Shown: in pieces, positions 60,864 through 64,000 of the stretch | Position numbering within the stretch: position 1 is the stretch's first letter | How the letters are laid out: every line of letters starts with the position of its first letter | DNA from: Salinisphaeraceae bacterium | GTDB taxonomy: Bacteria; Pseudomonadota; Gammaproteobacteria; Nevskiales; Salinisphaeraceae | Assembly (NCBI GenBank): GCA_002683405.1 | Contig: NYTH01000057.1 | Location: 121,334-185,333, forward strand | Direction of reading: 5' to 3' | Length of the DNA stretch: 64,000 bases | Translations under genes and position numbers: made by a program | Notes under the pieces: model-generated | Databases searched by the model: none | Told to the model about the DNA's origin: nothing | What the model saw: only the letters and a program-made list of their open reading frames with translations

Positions 60864-62924
60864 TCAGGCCGCCTGCTGCTCCAGGCCGCTGTGGCGCAGC
60901 AGCGCCGTGATATCCGGCTCCCGGCCGCGAAAGGCCACGAAGGATTCCATGGCCGGACGGCTGGCGCCCTGTTCCAGAATCTCGGTGAGAAAGCGCTGGC
61001 CGGTCCGGGGGTCGAACAGGCTGGTTTCCTCGAAGGCCGAGAAGGCGTCTGCGGAGAGGACCTCGGCCCACTTGTAGCTGTAATAGCCTGCGGCGTAGCC
61101 GCCCGCAAAGATGTGGCCGAAACCGTTGGCAAACCGATTCCAGGCGGGTGGGCTGAGCACGGCCACTTCGCGACGCACCTGCTCGAGCGTATTCTGCACC
61201 CGGTCATCGTCGCCCGCAGTGAAATCGCGGTGCAGCCGTAGATCGAACAGCGAAAACTCGACCTGACGCAGCATCTGCCAGCCCGCCATGAAATTGCGGC
61301 TGGCCGACAGCTTGTCGAACAGCGCCTGTGGCATGGTTTCGCCCGTCTCGTGGTGTCGGGCGAACAGGTCCAGCGCTTCGCGGTGCCAGCACCAGTTCTC
61401 CATGAACTGGCTGGGCAGCTCGACCGCGTCCCACTCCACGCCATTGATGCCTGAGATGGGCGCCAGCTCCATGCGGGTCAGCATATGGTGCAGGCCATGG
61501 CCGAATTCGTGGAACAGCGTGGTGACCTCGTCATGCGTGAGCAGGGCGGGGGCATCGCCGATCGGCGGATTGAAGTTGCAGGTCAGGTAGGCCACCGGCA
61601 GCTGAACGCCCTGTTCGGTGCGGCGGCGCACGCGGCACTCGTCCATCCATGCGCCCCCGCGCTTGTCCTCGCGGGCGTAGGGATCCAGATAGAACAGTCC
61701 CCGCAGGTCGTCCTCCTCGCCTCGAATTTCGTAGCAGGTGACGTCGCGGTGCCATGTCTCCGGTTCGCCGGTGGCGGTAATACGAAGCCCGTAGAGCCGC
61801 TGGACCACTTCGAACAGGCCGTTGATGACGGCGGGGGCGGGGAAGTAGGGCTTGAGATCCTCGCTGGCGAGTTCGTAGCGGGCCTGCTTGAGCTTCTCGC
61901 TGTAATAGGCGGCGTCCCAGGCCTGCAGCTCGTCGGGCAGGCCGGCCTGGCGTGCGAAAGCGGTCAGCTCGTCGAGTTCGCGGGCCGCCAGCGGCCGCGT
62001 TCGCTCGGCCAGATCGAGCAGGAAGGATTCCACATCGGCCGGATCGCTGGCCATCTTGGTCGTCAGGGAATATTCGGCGTAGTTGGCGAAGCCGAGCAGC
62101 GCGGATACTTCCTGACGCAGCTCGAGAATTTCGTTCATGAGCGCGCTGTTGTCGAAGTCGCCGGTCTCCGGGCCCTGATCCGAAGCCCGCGTGGTGTAGG
62201 CCGTATAGATTTCCCGGCGCAGCGCGCGGTCGTCGGCGAAATCCATGATGGCCATGAAGCTGGGCGCGTCCAGCGTGAGCAGCCAGCCGGGCTTGTCCTT
62301 GTTGCGGGCGTTCTGCTCTAGCAGGGCCCTGGCTGATTCGGGCAGGCCGGCGAGCAGCGATTCGTCCTCGATGTGTTTGGTCCAGGCCTTGGTGGCGTCC
62401 ATGAGGTTTTGCTGAAAGCGCGTGGACAGCTCCGACAGACGCTGCATGATCTGGCCGTAGCGCTCGCGCGCCTCGCCTTCCAGCGCCACGCCGGACAGTC
62501 GGAAATCCCGCAGGGCGTCTTGCAGCACCTTTTGCGAGGCGGCGTCCATGCGCCCGAATGCTTCGCTGTCGGCCAGCGCCCGGTAGGTCTCGTACAGGGC
62601 CTTGTTCTGGCCGGTTTCGGTGCTGAACGCCGTCAGCAGCGGCAAGACGGCCTGATAGGCCTCGCGCAGCGCCGGCGCATCCATGACCGAGTGCAGATGC
62701 CGCACGGGCGAGAAGGCCCGCCCCAGACGATCCTCGGCCGCTTCTATCGGTGCAACCACGTTATCCCAGCGCGGCTCGTCCTGTTCCGCGGCCTGATTGA
62801 CGGCCAGGCGCGCTTCATCGATGAGTTGCCGAATCGCCGGTTCGACGTGTTCCGGCTTTATCGCCGAGAAGGCGGGCAAATCTTCGGGGGCGAGCCGTTC
62901 GAGCAGCGGATTATTCGAATTCAT
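60864..62924 (-). CDS. prlC: Oligopeptidase A (M3 family zinc metallopeptidase)
   Basis: PrlC/OpdA degrades small peptides, including cleaved signal peptides, in the cytoplasm. The 686-residue protein has the zinc motif HEFGH (H472, E473, H476) in VTTLFHEFGHGLHHMLTR and the usual start NNPLLERLAPEDLPAFSAIKPEHVEPAI. Length matches the family. There is no signal peptide. The next gene upstream, on the same strand, ends 43 bp before this start. Confidence 0.96.
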   Translation of the reverse strand: MNSNNPLLERLAPEDLPAFSAIKPEHVEPAIRQLIDEARLAVNQAAEQDEPRWDNVVAPIEAAEDRLGRAFSPVRHLHSVMDAPALREAYQAVLPLLTAFSTETGQNKALYETYRALADSEAFGRMDAASQKVLQDALRDFRLSGVALEGEARERYGQIMQRLSELSTRFQQNLMDATKAWTKHIEDESLLAGLPESARALLEQNARNKDKPGWLLTLDAPSFMAIMDFADDRALRREIYTAYTTRASDQGPETGDFDNSALMNEILELRQEVSALLGFANYAEYSLTTKMASDPADVESFLLDLAERTRPLAARELDELTAFARQAGLPDELQAWDAAYYSEKLKQARYELASEDLKPYFPAPAVINGLFEVVQRLYGLRITATGEPETWHRDVTCYEIRGEEDDLRGLFYLDPYAREDKRGGAWMDECRVRRRTEQGVQLPVAYLTCNFNPPIGDAPALLTHDEVTTLFHEFGHGLHHMLTRMELAPISGINGVEWDAVELPSQFMENWCWHREALDLFARHHETGETMPQALFDKLSASRNFMAGWQMLRQVEFSLFDLRLHRDFTAGDDDRVQNTLEQVRREVAVLSPPAWNRFANGFGHIFAGGYAAGYYSYKWAEVLSADAFSAFEETSLFDPRTGQRFLTEILEQGASRPAMESFVAFRGREPDITALLRHSGLEQQAA

Positions 62925-62967
62925 AAGCGCTCAGCAATCCTGTGGCGGGTGGGGCATGTCGCCGGGG

Positions 62968-63888
62968 CTAGTGCGCCCAGCGCAGAATGATCATCCACAG
63001 GAAGATGGAGCCGGTAAGCAGAAAACCAAGGAAGCTGATCACCGACTGCCATTTGAAGCGCTGGGCCAATTCCTGCTGCTCCACGCCGGACAGCAGAAAT
63101 GGCCGGTTGGCGCTTCGGCCCATGATGTTCAGCAGCGCAGCGGGTTGGGTTGGCGCGTCGGGTGTCTCTCGATCCACCTGCATGTGGGCCACGCGGCGGG
63201 CCGCTTCCCATTCGCGCGCGTCGAGCTGCCCGTCGTTGTTGGTATCGAAGCGCTTCAGCAGGCTGGTCTGGTCCTGTTTCCAATCGCTGATCAGGGCCTG
63301 CAGGCGCTCGGCGCGGGACAGGGCATGCCGGCCGCGCTGACTGCGGAACTCGCCGATGGCATAAACGTGCGCGCCGATATCGATGAGTTCCTCGCGGTAG
63401 CGGTAGTTGCCCCCGGACAGCGCCTGAAGCCAGGTCGATCCGGCCGCGGGGCCGCGACTGGGTCGCTCGGTGTTGCCGTACCAGGTGCGCTTGCGGGTGG
63501 GGATGACCTGCGCACCCTCGGGGTCGATGATGCACTCGCCTGTGCCGTCATACAGCAGGAACAGATCGTCGCTGCTGTCCTTCTCGATCGTGGCCCAGTA
63601 GCTGCGCTTGCCGCTGCGGCGGTGTTTTTCGATGGTGTAGCGCCACCACACGCAGCGGGTGGCGCTGAGCGGGCAGATAATCTGCGGGCCCTCCATGAGC
63701 CGGCTGCTGCCCTCGAGTTCGACATAGCCCTGCGGTGCGGAGCGAATGCGCGAGGTGGGAATATCCTGCATCAACCGCGATCGCAGCAGCTTGCGAAAGC
63801 TTGCGGTAAACAGGCCGGCGCTGGTCACGCCCAGCGTGCCGGCGACCATCCAGAAGTGCAGGCTGTCGCTGACTATGACGGCGTCCAC
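62968..63888 (-). CDS. GIDE-type membrane protein with an inserted EF-hand
   Basis: The 306-residue protein has an N-terminal membrane segment (about residues 10-30), a GIDE-like central domain (about 45-185; SPEEG-like RSAPQGYVELEGSSR, CVWWRYTIEKH) and a C-terminal membrane helix (about 280-302). Between them lies a canonical 12-residue EF-hand loop, DTNNDGQLDARE (D215, N217, D219, Q221, D223, E226). GIDE domains occur in eukaryotic MUL1 E3 ligases, but bacterial members lack a RING; none is seen here. The start is GTG 63888; function is unknown. Confidence 0.78.
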   Translation of the reverse strand: MDAVIVSDSLHFWMVAGTLGVTSAGLFTASFRKLLRSRLMQDIPTSRIRSAPQGYVELEGSSRLMEGPQIICPLSATRCVWWRYTIEKHRRSGKRSYWATIEKDSSDDLFLLYDGTGECIIDPEGAQVIPTRKRTWYGNTERPSRGPAAGSTWLQALSGGNYRYREELIDIGAHVYAIGEFRSQRGRHALSRAERLQALISDWKQDQTSLLKRFDTNNDGQLDAREWEAARRVAHMQVDRETPDAPTQPAALLNIMGRSANRPFLLSGVEQQELAQRFKWQSVISFLGFLLTGSIFLWMIILRWAH

Positions 63889-63894
63889 GGCTCT

Positions 63895-64000
63895 CAGGGC
63901 GTGTTAACAATGAGCACGGCGCCGCGCCGGAGACCATTTTTCGCCGAGACAAGGCGTCGCGAGCGCGGTGTAGCACAGCTACATAAGCGAGCGACAACGC
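63895..64000. repeat. Possible interspersed repeat at the right edge
   Basis: The sequence after the GIDE-type gene contains TGTAGC-ACA-GCTACA (63969-63983) flanked by direct GCGAGCG copies, next to a TTTTTCGCCGAGACAAGGCG stretch. This layout resembles noncoding interspersed elements in gammaproteobacterial genomes, but only part of one copy is visible and no second copy was found in the window. Confidence 0.35.

Noticed and set aside
1..64000. tRNA, rRNA, riboswitch, prophage or defence-system genes
   Set aside because: None recognised on either strand; intergenic gaps are short and explained by promoters, terminators and the repeats listed.

Overview
The window (about 65% GC) reads as chromosomal DNA of a motile, polarly flagellated gammaproteobacterium. 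The flagellar and chemotaxis gene order (fliIJK, fliLMNOPQR-flhB, flhA-flhF-flhG-fliA-cheY-cheZ-cheA-motCD-ParA-like-CheW-like) matches that of Pseudomonas and relatives. The paired DUF1329/DUF1302 proteins, leucine catabolism genes and a ketone-carboxylase-like operon point to a marine or hydrocarbon-associated lineage. I cannot name the genus from sequence alone. No rRNA, tRNA, CRISPR array, prophage or insertion sequence was recognised.

Layout. (1) 1-19.2 kb: late flagellar operons, from a left-truncated fliI through the export gate and C-ring genes to the polar-number regulators FlhF/FlhG, the sigma factor FliA, CheY/CheZ/CheA, the stator pair and a ParA/CheW-like pair. A terminator after fliK and a well-spaced sigma-54 promoter before fliL split this into transcription units. 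(2) 19.3-31.5 kb: a second chemotaxis cluster (STAS protein, CheY, CheA, CheW, soluble triple-PAS receptor, CheR, CheD, CheB), then a membrane receptor behind a sigma-28-like promoter, a cytoplasmic histidine kinase and an HDOD protein. CheR and CheB occur only here, so they probably serve both signalling systems. (3) 31.5-37.3 kb: liuA, liuB and liuD for leucine/isovalerate breakdown. liuC is absent; its usual place holds a diverged 218-bp tandem repeat whose first copy contains a remnant of the liuD start. (4) 37.3-45.7 kb: individually transcribed genes (NAD(P)-binding protein, GlsB/YeaQ-type protein, rhomboid protein, Tat-exported PhoX-like lipoprotein, Baeyer-Villiger-type monooxygenase, DUF3015, DUF4105 envelope protein). 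(5) 46.0-52.8 kb: a four-gene operon with the subunit set and order of the acetophenone carboxylase core: HyuA-like, small zinc subunit, second HyuA-like, HyuB-like. (6) 53-59.8 kb: Gfo/Idh/MocA oxidoreductase, AraC-type regulator and the divergent DUF1329 and DUF1302 genes. (7) 59.8-64 kb: exonuclease III, oligopeptidase A, and a GIDE-type membrane protein carrying an EF-hand, all on the minus strand.

The most notable points are the four-subunit ketone-carboxylase-like operon, the tandem repeat that copied the liuD start, a small receptor carrying a CheZ-like DxxxQ motif, and the EF-hand GIDE protein.
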